From contig JAUIBW010000020.1 of the NCBI GenBank assembly GCA_030427585.1, forward strand, positions 1 through 64,000: DNA of 64,000 nt, in the 5' to 3' direction. This DNA comes from Bacteroidia bacterium. Lineage in GTDB: Bacteria > Bacteroidota > Bacteroidia > Flavobacteriales > Flavobacteriaceae. The position numbers and the translations under genes were made by a program. Below the pieces are notes generated by a model. It was not told the DNA's origin and ran no database searches. It worked only from the letters and a program-made list of their open reading frames with translations. Shown piece after piece: positions 47,599-56,446 of the stretch (position 1 is the stretch's first letter; every line of letters begins with the position of its first letter).

Positions 47599-48198
47599 TT
47601 ATCGATATACTTTCCTGTTTTTAATAAAGAGCTCTCCTTTTTGCTCTAGTTTTTTAATGCTTCGTATAACAGTTTCTACACGTAATCCCGTTAGATCTGC
47701 GAGTTGTTGCCGGGTTAGTTCTACCTTGTATGTATTTGATTCTTTCATATTGGGATCGTTATTCTTTTTGAAGTAATCAAGAATTCTAAGAATACGATGT
47801 TCTGGTTCTTGAGTAGATATTTCAGAGACCATAATTGCTTTGTAATATAACCGTAGAGCCAGTGTGCTGGTGAATTTATGGTGAATACCTGGGTTTTCTT
47901 CTAAAAGCTTTAAGAATTTTTCTTTTGGTAATTGCCAGACCTCAGAGTCAATAATAGCTTCTGCATTGGCAGGGTATTTAAAGTCTGCAAATAAAGGAGG
48001 CTCACCAAAACTTTTTTCTTTGGTAAAAATACCTTGTATGTATTCTTTTCCTTCCTGATTATAATTATTCATTTTAATCTCTCCCTGGTATACCTGATAA
48101 TAATATCGGGCAATAGAACCTTCTCTAAAAAGAAATTCTCCCCGTTTATATTTTTTTAGTACTGCTCCCGAATTAAGTAAACTTGTGTAATCAATCAT
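47599..48198 (-). CDS. Crp/Fnr family transcriptional regulator
   Basis: 199 residues: N-terminal cyclic-nucleotide-binding-like beta roll (GEFLFREGSIARYYYQVYQGEIKM; FGEPPLFADFKYPANAEAI) and C-terminal winged helix (LTRQQLADLTGLRVETVIRSIKKLEQKGEL). No Fe-S cysteine cluster of the Fnr type is seen, so it probably does not sense oxygen as Fnr does. It is the first regulator of the unit that ends with trHb. Confidence 0.9.
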   Translation of the reverse strand: MIDYTSLLNSGAVLKKYKRGEFLFREGSIARYYYQVYQGEIKMNNYNQEGKEYIQGIFTKEKSFGEPPLFADFKYPANAEAIIDSEVWQLPKEKFLKLLEENPGIHHKFTSTLALRLYYKAIMVSEISTQEPEHRILRILDYFKKNNDPNMKESNTYKVELTRQQLADLTGLRVETVIRSIKKLEQKGELFIKNRKVYR

Positions 48199-48268
48199 AC
48201 TTACAATTCTCTATTATATAATACCGATCTATTAAGATCAAATAATATTATAATTATAGTGTAGTGTA

Positions 48269-49456
48269 TTATTTAAAACGATAATTAGTAATGATATTCT
48301 TTAATTTATTTTTTAGATCTTCTCCAGAATCATACACCATTTGCTCATTAGAAGGAAAAGGTACTGATTTTAGCCCCAAATATCCTAACAAGCCATCTTC
48401 CAAAGCTCGTTTATCTCCATTATAATTTGCATAAATATGTTGAAAAACATACTCACTTGCAATAGGAAAAGCATCTAGGAGTTGTTTTGTTCTTAAGTCT
48501 CGATACTGAACATTACCCACGACATTGGTAGCTTTAAACTGTGTAAACTCATAATACTCACAATGTACTTTTACCATTCTATCTACTTTTACTTTTTCGC
48601 CTTTATCATCAACTACGATTTCATCATTTTCATCAAGTAGATATTCCCAACCGTCTTTAATCAACTTTTCTTTTTGTAATTGACGTTCCTTGATCTGTTC
48701 TGGAGATATATTAATTTCTCTTAATTCTACTTCCATAGCATAATCATACGGGATAGATTGTTGAGGTTGACTGTGATATACTGTCCATAGGTCATTAAGA
48801 CCATACGTACCAAAATTAAGTAAGTCACTTTCTAATCTTTTAGGGATAATAACATTGGTTCGATTCTTCATAGTCACTTTTACAAAATCAGTGCCTTTTT
48901 GATGTGCCTCATCAATCATTTCCCGGGTATTTTTATAGTTAGGAGTGATTCTGTCCAGGTAGTTCAGATCTTCATATACCGCTCTATAATCGGCTTTTCT
49001 TTTGGCAGATGTCAATAAGGCTTTGGCATTATTAAATAAGTATTGAGAGAGTTTTTCTTTCGTATTTATAATCTTTTGATCATAGTTGTGTAGTATAAAG
49101 TTAGCGTTACGACCTTCTTCAACAAGATATAGAGGTAGCAATGGTTTTATGCGTTCTTGTCTATTCTTTAGGGATAAGTATGTATTATAAATACGTTCAA
49201 GATTTGCAGGATTTCCTTCTTTTTCTAGATATGCAATGGCATTATTGTCTCGATCTAGAGCTTTTGCATATGCCTGTTCCAGCATTAGGATGATAGGTTG
49301 TTTCCCTTTTTTTTCCTTGTTTGTCCTAAGCTTGTTTAAAGCAATATTTATAGCTTGATCATAATTTCCTGTGTTAAGTGCTTTTTCAGTTTTTTTAACA
49401 CTGCTACATGAAGAAATAACTATAGTTGTAAGTAATAGGAGTAGTAGTTTTTTCAT
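48269..49456 (-). CDS. Lipoprotein with TPR-like N-terminus (function unknown)
   Basis: 395 residues with lipobox VISSC (Cys17). The first part (TEKALNTGNYDQAINIALNKL...) looks like TPR helices; the remainder is alpha/beta with a KEKLIKDGWEYLLDENDEIVVDDKGEKVKV stretch. No enzyme motif. Probably an outer-membrane lipoprotein. Placed 70 bases before the Crp/Fnr gene. Confidence 0.7.
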   Translation of the reverse strand: MKKLLLLLLTTIVISSCSSVKKTEKALNTGNYDQAINIALNKLRTNKEKKGKQPIILMLEQAYAKALDRDNNAIAYLEKEGNPANLERIYNTYLSLKNRQERIKPLLPLYLVEEGRNANFILHNYDQKIINTKEKLSQYLFNNAKALLTSAKRKADYRAVYEDLNYLDRITPNYKNTREMIDEAHQKGTDFVKVTMKNRTNVIIPKRLESDLLNFGTYGLNDLWTVYHSQPQQSIPYDYAMEVELREINISPEQIKERQLQKEKLIKDGWEYLLDENDEIVVDDKGEKVKVDRMVKVHCEYYEFTQFKATNVVGNVQYRDLRTKQLLDAFPIASEYVFQHIYANYNGDKRALEDGLLGYLGLKSVPFPSNEQMVYDSGEDLKNKLKNIITNYRFK

Positions 49457-49510
49457 ATCAATAATATTTTGATTTGGGTATCGAAAACAACTTTGATGCC
49501 AAAAGATAAT

Positions 49511-49542
49511 AAAAAAACCTCGAAAATTATTTTTCCGAGGTT
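49511..49542 (-). terminator. Terminator of the leader-peptide precursor gene
   Basis: AACCTCG (49516-49522) pairs with CGAGGTT (49536-49542). On the minus strand it is followed by seven T residues. It lies 21 bases beyond the precursor stop. Confidence 0.75.
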
Positions 49543-49563
49543 GTTTTTGGGGGAATAGGCAGT

Positions 49564-49749
49564 TTATCTACCACCACTTGAGTTACCACCTGTTCCTGGT
49601 TTTGAGCCAAAAACACATACGCCTGCTGGATGACAGTATTGTGTTACTTTACATGGGGGGCAACTTCTTCCTCTTCCTGATCCTCCATTAATTTTTCTTT
49701 GATCAGATTTGTTTAAAACGGTTCCAAGATTTGAGATTCCTTTTAACAT
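49564..49749 (-). CDS. Double-glycine-leader peptide precursor (RiPP/bacteriocin-like)
   Basis: 61 residues from ATG 49749. The leader MLKGISNLGTVLNKSDQRK plus INGG fits the flavobacterial pattern L-x(n)-(E/D)Q(R/K)KINGG, cleaved after Gly-Gly (residues 22-23) by C39-type peptidase transporters. The core is 38 residues: basic start (SGRGRS), four Cys (30, 33, 39, 45) with CPPC and CHPAGVC, and a Gly/Ser-rich tail. The Cys pattern suggests disulfides or thioether rings. No modification or export gene is adjacent. A terminator follows the gene. The 77-residue extension upstream to TTG 49797 is rejected. Confidence 0.7.
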   Translation of the reverse strand: MLKGISNLGTVLNKSDQRKINGGSGRGRSCPPCKVTQYCHPAGVCVFGSKPGTGGNSSGGR

Positions 49750-50227
49750 GATTTTTAATTTTAAAGTTAGTTTTCTCGAAAATTTATAGACACTCAAGGC
49801 TTGTGTCTGTTTTGTTTAGTTTAGTGTTGATGTAAGGTATATAATCACTAAAGTGAATATTACCCCGTTTTCCGTGAAATAAATATTTATTACAAGTGTA
49901 TTGGTATATGGTTTGATTTTTTAATAGAAAATAGAGGTTTCTATTAAAAATTATCATAATACCGAGAAGGTGTCTTAGGCATACCAACTAAAGAAGAGAC
50001 GAAAAAAAAAGTACACAATACATTTTTCTTATAGAGGTGTATTGTGTACTCTATTTTAACTGTTTATAACAGTGGGGGATTTAAACTTTTTTCAATTTGC
50101 TATAAAAAACAACTATTTTTTGCCAGAATCAAACAAGTCTAAATCACCTCGGTATATATTATCATTAAAAATCTTAAATAGGGAAAACTAAGATTGTATA
50201 AATTTAAACATATAGGAAGAAAAAGTA
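49750..50227. other. Intergenic region between precursor gene and fahA
   Basis: 478 bases with no credible gene. It holds the 5' region of the precursor, with a near-match minus-strand -7 box (plus-strand AAAATTTA, 49781-49788), and the fahA terminator at 50001-50049. Otherwise unremarkable AT-rich sequence. Confidence 0.4.
50001..50049 (-). terminator. Terminator of fahA
   Basis: GTACACAATACA (50011-50022) pairs perfectly with TGTATTGTGTAC (50038-50049). On the minus strand the stem is followed by nine T. It lies about 180 bases past the fahA stop. Confidence 0.75.
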
Positions 50228-51508
50228 TTACTTCTTAAATACAGGGAGTAACTTGGTAGAGACTTCACCAAACCCAATTCGAACTCCATCTTTTTCGCAA
50301 TATCCTCTCATAATCACGGTATCATTATCGTCAATAAATTTACGACTACCTCCTTCATTAAGCTGTAGAGGTTTTTCTCCACGCCAACTTAATTCTAACA
50401 TTGATCCATATGAATCTGGTGTTGGTCCGGATAATGTTCCGCTACCCATAAGGTCTCCAGAATTAACGGGGCATCCATTTACTGTATGATGAGTAAGTTG
50501 TTGTGCCATTGTCCAATACATATGCTTAAAATTACTTTTAGATACAACAGTTTCTACTGCTTTTTCTGGTTGAATGGCAACTTCTAGATTTATATCAAAA
50601 CTCTTTTTTCCTTTATATTGAAGGTAAGGTAATTGTTTTTTTAGTGGTTTAGGCCCATCTGTTCTATAAGGCTCTAAGGCATCAAGAGTTACAATCCATG
50701 GAGATATAGATGAAGCAAAGTTTTTACCTAAAAATGGACCTAGTGGAACATACTCCCACTTCTGAATATCTCTTGCACTCCAGTCATTAAATAATACCAT
50801 TCCAAATATATAATCTTCTGCTTCTTCGATAGGTATTGGTTCTCCTAATTGGTTAGCATCGGTAGTAATAAAAGCCATTTCGAGTTCGAAATCAACTAAT
50901 CTCGAAGGCCCAAAGATAGGCTCTTTGGCACCATTGATTAGTTTTTGACCCTGTGGGCGGTGTATAGGAATACCAGAAGGAATAATCGAGCTGCTGCGAC
51001 CGTGATATCCAACAGGCATATGTAACCAATTAGGAAGCAAAGCGTTCTCGGGATCTCTAAACATTTTTCCTACATTCGTCGCATGCTCAATACTACTATA
51101 AAAATCGGTATAATCTCCAATGCTAACAGGCAATTGCATTTCGATTTCATCCAGAGAGAATAAAACCTCTTGTCTATGCTTTTCATTATTTTTTAGAGAA
51201 TTGTTTTTGGCATCAAAAATTTCAGCAATTCTATTACGAACCAATCTCCATGTTTTTTTTCCGTCAGAAATAAAATCATTTAAAGAATCCTGTAAAAAAA
51301 TATCATCTGTTAATGGGATACCATCAAAATAACCGAGTTGATGAAGCGCTCCCAGATCAATAGCGGTATCACCAATCCTGGTCCCTATAGTAATGATATC
51401 ATCTCGGGTAAGAAATACACCAAAAGGAATATTTTGTATAGGGAAATCTGTATTTGGTAATGTTTCAATCCATGTCTTTCTATCTGGATAATTTGCAGTT
51501 ATGGGCAT
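50228..51508 (-). CDS. fahA: Fumarylacetoacetase
   Basis: Hydrolyses fumarylacetoacetate to fumarate and acetoacetate, the last step of tyrosine degradation. 426 residues: HATNVGKMFRDPENALLPNW, PVGYHGRSSSIIPSG, DFELEMAFIT, FNDWSARDIQKWEYVPLGPF and SGDLMGSGTLSGP, which hold the metal and active-site residues. Length normal. Diverges from glyA across a 334-base gap. Earlier tyrosine-pathway genes are not adjacent. Confidence 0.96.
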   Translation of the reverse strand: MPITANYPDRKTWIETLPNTDFPIQNIPFGVFLTRDDIITIGTRIGDTAIDLGALHQLGYFDGIPLTDDIFLQDSLNDFISDGKKTWRLVRNRIAEIFDAKNNSLKNNEKHRQEVLFSLDEIEMQLPVSIGDYTDFYSSIEHATNVGKMFRDPENALLPNWLHMPVGYHGRSSSIIPSGIPIHRPQGQKLINGAKEPIFGPSRLVDFELEMAFITTDANQLGEPIPIEEAEDYIFGMVLFNDWSARDIQKWEYVPLGPFLGKNFASSISPWIVTLDALEPYRTDGPKPLKKQLPYLQYKGKKSFDINLEVAIQPEKAVETVVSKSNFKHMYWTMAQQLTHHTVNGCPVNSGDLMGSGTLSGPTPDSYGSMLELSWRGEKPLQLNEGGSRKFIDDNDTVIMRGYCEKDGVRIGFGEVSTKLLPVFKK

Positions 51509-51842
51509 TATTATTCTTTTATATGTTGTTGGTAATTTTTATGATCAAATATATAATTTTCGAATGGTTAAAAGTTTTTAATTATGTGAAAAATAATGAA
51601 AAGATATGTTATTAATAATACAATACCAAAGTGAGATGACTTATTTGCTGTGTTTTTTTGAAACCCAGAAATGTTTTACTTCGTAATATTTGGTAGGTAT
51701 TACTGCAAAACTATCAGCAATTTATAGTAGAAAACATGAATTTAAAAAAAGAACGGGATGTTCTTATTTATTCAGAGGTATTTACATCGATTTAAGGAAT
51801 GGATTTCCTATTTTTACGCCTTTATTAACAAATAATCAATTC
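51509..51842. other. Divergent promoter region fahA/glyA
   Basis: 334 bases. A minus-strand -7 box TATATTTG (plus-strand CAAATATA at 51546-51553) precedes fahA by 37 bases. On the glyA side only weak AT-rich elements and a short AAGAAC/GTTCTT hairpin around 51748-51766 are seen. No glycine-type riboswitch fold is visible. Confidence 0.4.
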
Positions 51843-53117
51843 ATGCAACGCGACGAACAAATTTTTGATTTAATTCAGGACGAAAAAGAACGTCAAATCA
51901 ACGGATTAGAACTTATTGCTTCAGAAAACTTTGTGAGTGAACAAGTGATGGAAGCTGCTGGGTCTGTACTTACTAATAAATACGCCGAAGGATATCCAGG
52001 TAAACGTTATTATGGGGGGTGCGCTGTAGTAGATGTTATAGAACAGATCGCTATTGATAGAGCTAAAGAATTGTTTGGCGCAGCATATGCTAATGTGCAA
52101 CCTCATTCTGGTTCACAAGCTAATACAGCAGTATATCATGCATGTCTTAAACCAGGAGATAAAATATTAGGTTTTGATCTTTCTCATGGAGGACATTTGA
52201 CTCATGGCTCACCAGTTAATTTCTCTGGTAAGCTATATAATCCTGTTTTTTATGGAGTAGAGAAGGAGACAGGAAGGTTAAATTATGATAACATTCAGGA
52301 AATCGCTACAGCAGAAAAACCACAATTAATTATTGCAGGGGCATCTGCTTATTCACGAGAAATTGATTATAAAAGATTTAGAGAGATAGCAGATAGTGTA
52401 GGGGCGATTCTGTTTGCAGATATTGCTCATCCTGCAGGGCTAATTGCCAAAGGAGTAATCTCTGATCCTGTACCATGTTGTCATGTAGTGACTACGACAA
52501 CTCATAAAACACTACGAGGACCACGAGGAGGTCTTATTTTGATGGGAGAAGATTTTGAAAATCCTTTCGGAATTACACTAAAAAATGGTAAAAAACGAAT
52601 GATGTCCTCATTATTTGATAGCGCCGTATTTCCTGGTAATCAAGGAGGGCCATTAGAGCATATTATTGCAGCAAAAGCAATCGCATTTGGAGAAGCACTA
52701 ACAGATGATTTTTTGCATTATATCGTGCAGGTAAAGAAAAATGCAGCAGTTATGGCTGACGCATTTGTTAAGAAAGGATACGAAGTCATTTCTGGAGGTA
52801 CCGATAATCATATGATGCTTATCGATCTACGAAATAAAGGTGTGACAGGTAAACAGGCGGAAGAAGCATTGGGTGTTGCAGAAATTACGGTAAATAAAAA
52901 TATGGTTCCGTTTGATGATAAATCTCCGTTTGTAACATCGGGAATTCGTATTGGTGTAGCAGCGGTTACCACTCGAGGGTTAAGAGAAGATGATATGATC
53001 GCTATTGTTGAATTGATTGATCAGGTCATCCAAAATGTTGAAAATGAAGAAAAACTACATACGATAGCAGATGATGTAAATGCAATGATGGCAGATAAGC
53101 CTTTATTTGTGGGATAA
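51843..53117 (+). CDS. glyA: Serine hydroxymethyltransferase GlyA
   Basis: Interconverts serine and glycine with tetrahydrofolate, the main source of one-carbon units. 424 residues from ATG 51843 ([18 protein letters not shown]); the longer frame upstream lacks homology. Motifs: [35 protein letters not shown], the PLP Lys in [14 protein letters not shown]. Standard length. Confidence 0.97.
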   Translation: MQRDEQIFDLIQDEKERQINGLELIASENFVSEQVMEAAGSVLTNKYAEGYPGKRYYGGCAVVDVIEQIAIDRAKELFGAAYANVQPHSGSQANTAVYHACLKPGDKILGFDLSHGGHLTHGSPVNFSGKLYNPVFYGVEKETGRLNYDNIQEIATAEKPQLIIAGASAYSREIDYKRFREIADSVGAILFADIAHPAGLIAKGVISDPVPCCHVVTTTTHKTLRGPRGGLILMGEDFENPFGITLKNGKKRMMSSLFDSAVFPGNQGGPLEHIIAAKAIAFGEALTDDFLHYIVQVKKNAAVMADAFVKKGYEVISGGTDNHMMLIDLRNKGVTGKQAEEALGVAEITVNKNMVPFDDKSPFVTSGIRIGVAAVTTRGLREDDMIAIVELIDQVIQNVENEEKLHTIADDVNAMMADKPLFVG

Positions 53118-53277
53118 TTCTTTATTAAATTGGTTTTAACTCGGTTTTTGGTAATATCAAAAAATGTAAACTAGTTTGTTTTAGATATGAGATTAAAAGA
53201 AAGTGTATTGCCATGCCGTATGACAGTGCACTTTTTGATTATATTGTTGTTGTAGAACTTTTACTTATAAAATTATC

Positions 53278-54018
53278 ATGTATATGCGTTATGTCCAAAT
53301 TTTATTCTTTTTATTACTTACGCTATATGGTTGCAGTTATTTAACGTCTAAACCATCTGAAGAAAATATAAAAAAAGAAAACTTAGAGAAAGAGATTGAG
53401 CGTGTTGAAAAAAAGGAAGATACCGTAAGTATTCTTAAAAATCTTAGTATAGAAGGACGTTATGATCTTGTAGATGGATATGCTTTTTTTAGGGATACCA
53501 TACATAATCATCCTATATATAAGGCTATATTGTTAATAGAAAGAATTTCGGATAAAGATTTCGGTTTTATTATAGTAAGAAAAGTACAAGGGCTTACTCC
53601 TATTGGTGAACATGGAATTTTATCATACCATAAGAACAGGTTTTATATGAAAAATATAGACTATACAAACAAAAGAATATACCATACAAATAGTACCGAA
53701 ATAAAAATTAAGGATAGTTTATTACATACGATTAGATATGTTTCGAATGCGACAGAATATGATATCTGGAAAAAATCTGATCCAGAATCAAATGTTTATG
53801 TGTCTCTTCGTAAAACATTACAGAAAGAAAAAGAAGAGTATACTAATTTTTATAATAAGATATCTCATGACCCTGAGTTAACAGGAAAAGATGAGTTTAT
53901 TTATTATGAATCAGGAAAACGATATATAGACAATAATTCTGTATTTCAAAAGAAATGGAATCATTATACTACTATCAATTCTTATGATCTTAAAACAGAT
54001 AACAAAGTTCAGGAATGA
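53278..54018 (+). CDS. Lipoprotein of unknown function
   Basis: 246 residues with lipobox TLYGC (Cys19). A Lys/Glu-rich coiled linker (NIKKENLEKEIERVEKKED) leads to a beta-strand-rich domain (GRYDLVDGYAFFRDTIHNHPIYKAILLIE). No family recognised. The last 10 bases overlap the end of the convergent AhpD-like gene. Confidence 0.65.
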   Translation: MYMRYVQILFFLLLTLYGCSYLTSKPSEENIKKENLEKEIERVEKKEDTVSILKNLSIEGRYDLVDGYAFFRDTIHNHPIYKAILLIERISDKDFGFIIVRKVQGLTPIGEHGILSYHKNRFYMKNIDYTNKRIYHTNSTEIKIKDSLLHTIRYVSNATEYDIWKKSDPESNVYVSLRKTLQKEKEEYTNFYNKISHDPELTGKDEFIYYESGKRYIDNNSVFQKKWNHYTTINSYDLKTDNKVQE

Positions 54019-54614
54019 CTCCAGTTCTCTGCATCATCACTATCATTAGGAGAAAGCCCAATAATATCTCCATCAGTATTAACTCCTAAACCAACTACAG
54101 TTCTGTTTACATAATTAAAATAACTTACCACCTGGTTGATCTCCAGGATCTCACCATCAGATAAATTTTGATCTCTAAGACTATGAATATCTGCTTCGGT
54201 AATAGTATGATGTGATAACGTTAACTTCTTAGCATATTGAAGACCTGCCAAATATTGATATTTAAAATGATTTTGCAATTCATCTTTGGATATGCAGGAT
54301 AAAATTTCCTGAAATTTGGTATCATCATTTAATAATCGTTTTAGCCCTGCCGAGTGGTGATCTACACAATAACTGCACTGATTTAAACTACTTACATAAA
54401 CACCGAGAGTTTCTAAATACCATTTGGGTAATGTGTTATTAGAGTTATGCAATACATTTTTATATAAGGCCATATGGCCTAGCAGAGTATGTGGTCGTAA
54501 ACTATGAATAGATAATACGTTATCTACATTGTTATCTGGGCCTTTAATACGATCATAGATTTTTTTTAATTGACCAGTAGCATTGGCATATGTAATTTCT
54601 TTAATCCAGCTCAT
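54009..54614 (-). CDS. AhpD-like/carboxymuconolactone decarboxylase family protein
   Basis: 201 residues. The redox centre is LNQCSYCVDHHSAGL (CxxC followed by His), typical of AhpD-type peroxidase-related proteins; HSLRPHTLLGHMALYKNVL precedes it. Such proteins reduce peroxides or partner reductases through the two Cys. Located 2 bases after lspA on the minus strand. Confidence 0.85.
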   Translation of the reverse strand: MSWIKEITYANATGQLKKIYDRIKGPDNNVDNVLSIHSLRPHTLLGHMALYKNVLHNSNNTLPKWYLETLGVYVSSLNQCSYCVDHHSAGLKRLLNDDTKFQEILSCISKDELQNHFKYQYLAGLQYAKKLTLSHHTITEADIHSLRDQNLSDGEILEINQVVSYFNYVNRTVVGLGVNTDGDIIGLSPNDSDDAENWSHS

Positions 54615-54616
54615 TG

Positions 54617-55132
54617 TTATTGAATTTTTTCTTTAAAAATAGTTCCTTTTTTATTAAAAAAAGTAGTAATTAAAACCAAAATTGAACCTAAAAAAATTGA
54701 AACATCGGCAAGGTTAAATATTTCAGTTTTTATGATACCTAAATCTAAAATCAAAAAATCAGTTACTGATCCATATACAATGCGATCAAAAAGATTTCCG
54801 ATTCCGCCACCGATAATAAAAGCAAACCCTATAATTGTTTCTCTAGAATAATTTGTTTTAACCAATATCTGTCTTAATAATAGTAATAAAACCAAAATAG
54901 GAAGAACTTGTAATAAAAGTATTTTTAAGATCGGAGCCATATCTGATCCCAAGCTATAAGCAGCACCAGTGTTTTCGACCTTAGTTAGCACAAAATTGTC
55001 CTTAAAAACTTCTATACGCTCATAAGGCTTGATCGTTTGCCGAACAACATTTTTTGAAATTTGATCACAACTAATATTTAGCAAAACCAGAGAGAGAATG
55101 AGTATGATTCTTATTTTTCTTGTTATTTTCAT
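54617..55132 (-). CDS. lspA: Lipoprotein signal peptidase LspA
   Basis: Cleaves signal peptides of prolipoproteins at the lipobox Cys in the inner membrane. 171 residues from ATG 55132 (MKITRKIRII), preferred over TTG 55144. Four membrane helices; catalytic aspartates in GGGIGNLFDRIVYGSVTDFL and FNLADVSIFLG. The N-terminal helix ends with NISCDQISK, the DQ of which is conserved. Many proteins in this window are its substrates. Confidence 0.94.
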   Translation of the reverse strand: MKITRKIRIILILSLVLLNISCDQISKNVVRQTIKPYERIEVFKDNFVLTKVENTGAAYSLGSDMAPILKILLLQVLPILVLLLLLRQILVKTNYSRETIIGFAFIIGGGIGNLFDRIVYGSVTDFLILDLGIIKTEIFNLADVSIFLGSILVLITTFFNKKGTIFKEKIQ

Positions 55133-55182
55133 GTGTAATTGCAATACGTGTTTTTCAAATGTAATAGAAACTTCAGACTATC

Positions 55183-55716
55183 TTAGTGTTTCCAATATTT
55201 TTTATATTCAGAAACAGAAAAAGCAGCATTATAATTATCTTTATTGATGCTTTTATTTTCATTAGAATCATAATCAATCCATATTTTCCAGCTTTTATCT
55301 TCCATCTTTAGTATAACATGAAACTGACCATAGGAGTGTTTTTTTTGATTATTGTTATCAATATAAGTAACTCTGTAAATTCCTCTGTCAGAAACAATAG
55401 AATCAGAATAAATTCTTTCAAATAATCTAAAATCAATTGGAGTAGGTTTTTTAGAAGGAGCACTCCATCGTTTTTGATACCCTTTTAAGTAAGTACTTAC
55501 TTTTTTAATTTCACCACCATTTCCCGAAATTCGAATCATCTCTTTGCTATGTATAGAAGCAAATAAGTCATAATCTAAAGTTTCAAATGCTTTAGAGAAA
55601 TTACTATACATATCTGTATTGATTTTTTTATGTACAGTACCTTCTTGAGCTATGGCTATTCGTGTAAAACACAGAAAGGTAATTAATGCTACAGGTATGA
55701 TTTTAAATTTTGACAT
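55183..55716 (-). CDS. NTF2-like (DUF4440-type) secreted protein
   Basis: 177 residues with signal peptide (about 1-23, AIAQ). NTF2/SnoaL-like cone fold: FSKAFETLDYDLFASIHSKEMIRISGNGGEI and a late IWIDYD strand. No catalytic residues recognised. Between the GNAT gene (21 bases) and lspA (50 bases). Confidence 0.75.
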   Translation of the reverse strand: MSKFKIIPVALITFLCFTRIAIAQEGTVHKKINTDMYSNFSKAFETLDYDLFASIHSKEMIRISGNGGEIKKVSTYLKGYQKRWSAPSKKPTPIDFRLFERIYSDSIVSDRGIYRVTYIDNNNQKKHSYGQFHVILKMEDKSWKIWIDYDSNENKSINKDNYNAAFSVSEYKKYWKH

Positions 55717-55737
55717 AGTAATTGTTTTTTAATTAGT

Positions 55738-56277
55738 CTAGTATCCTTTTTCTTTCTCATATAACACACAGTATTTCAATCGTTCATCATGTAATAATTT
55801 GGGGTGTTCAAAGGTTTCGATTTGTTGCATCCCAATCTTTTTCATAATTAATTCTGATTTTATGTTAATTGCTGGAGCAACAGAGTAGATTTTGTCTAAT
55901 CCAATCGTATTAAAACCAAAACCTAAACAAGCTTTGGCGCCTTCGGTAGCATATCCTTTGTTCCAGATACTTTTTTTGAGCCTCCAACCGATATCCACAA
56001 AGGGGCTTGGTTTTTCTAAATAGGTTTGTTCACATAAACCAATAAACCCTATAAGTTCTGCATTATTCAACAGATCAACAGCAAAATAACAAAACCCTTT
56101 TTCTACATACATTTCTTGCATTCTTATAATAAATGCTCTGGTATCTTCTTTTGATGGTTTAAACGGAAAAAATTCCATCACATCATCATCAGTATTGATT
56201 TCGGCTAATATTTCTAAGTCATCAAGGGTCCAATTACGGAAACCTAGTCGTTGAGAAGTGAAGAGATATGGAGTCAT
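55738..56277 (-). CDS. GNAT acetyltransferase (RimJ/RimL type)
   Basis: 179 residues. Starts with TSQRLGFRNWTLDDLEILAEIN (RimJ/RimL-like) and has the acetyl-CoA site DIGWRLKKSIWNKGYATEGAKACLGFGF with family-typical G-x-A-x-E spacing, then LDKIYSVAPAINIKSELIMKKIGM. Cytoplasmic N-acetyltransferase of unknown substrate. First of the unit ending with the AhpD-like gene. Confidence 0.9.
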   Translation of the reverse strand: MTPYLFTSQRLGFRNWTLDDLEILAEINTDDDVMEFFPFKPSKEDTRAFIIRMQEMYVEKGFCYFAVDLLNNAELIGFIGLCEQTYLEKPSPFVDIGWRLKKSIWNKGYATEGAKACLGFGFNTIGLDKIYSVAPAINIKSELIMKKIGMQQIETFEHPKLLHDERLKYCVLYEKEKGY

Positions 56278-56383
56278 AGTAATATGTGAGATATAGATTT
56301 ATAGTTTTTACGTTTTTGAAGAATGTATTAATAAACATATCGAAATGTAGTATACTTTACAAATTTATATTTCAATGAAACAA

Positions 56384-56426
56384 AAAAACTGCTTACTTTC
56401 TAAAATAGATTAAGTAAGCAGTTTTT
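56384..56426. terminator. Terminator hairpin between GNAT unit and the CxxCH lipoprotein gene
   Basis: AAAAACTGCTTACT (56384-56397) pairs with AGTAAGCAGTTTTT (56413-56426), with T tracts on both strands. On the minus strand it lies 21 bases past the end of the CxxCH lipoprotein gene (56447). Confidence 0.8.
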
Positions 56427-56446
56427 GAATAAGATTATTTGAAAGT

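Noticed and set aside
46764-48198. Crp/Fnr as an oxygen-sensing Fnr protein
   Set aside because: The Fnr-type N-terminal cysteine cluster for an Fe-S centre is absent.
49784-49987. 67-residue minus-strand frame before the leader-peptide precursor
   Set aside because: No start context, no signal peptide or family-like pattern, AT-rich; probably a chance frame in the upstream region.
51690-51842. 51-residue N-terminal extension of SHMT
   Set aside because: SHMT homology starts at MQRDEQ (51843); the extension has no family sequence.
51509-51842. Riboswitch in front of glyA
   Set aside because: Only short hairpins; no glycine, SAM or folate-type core sequence could be identified.
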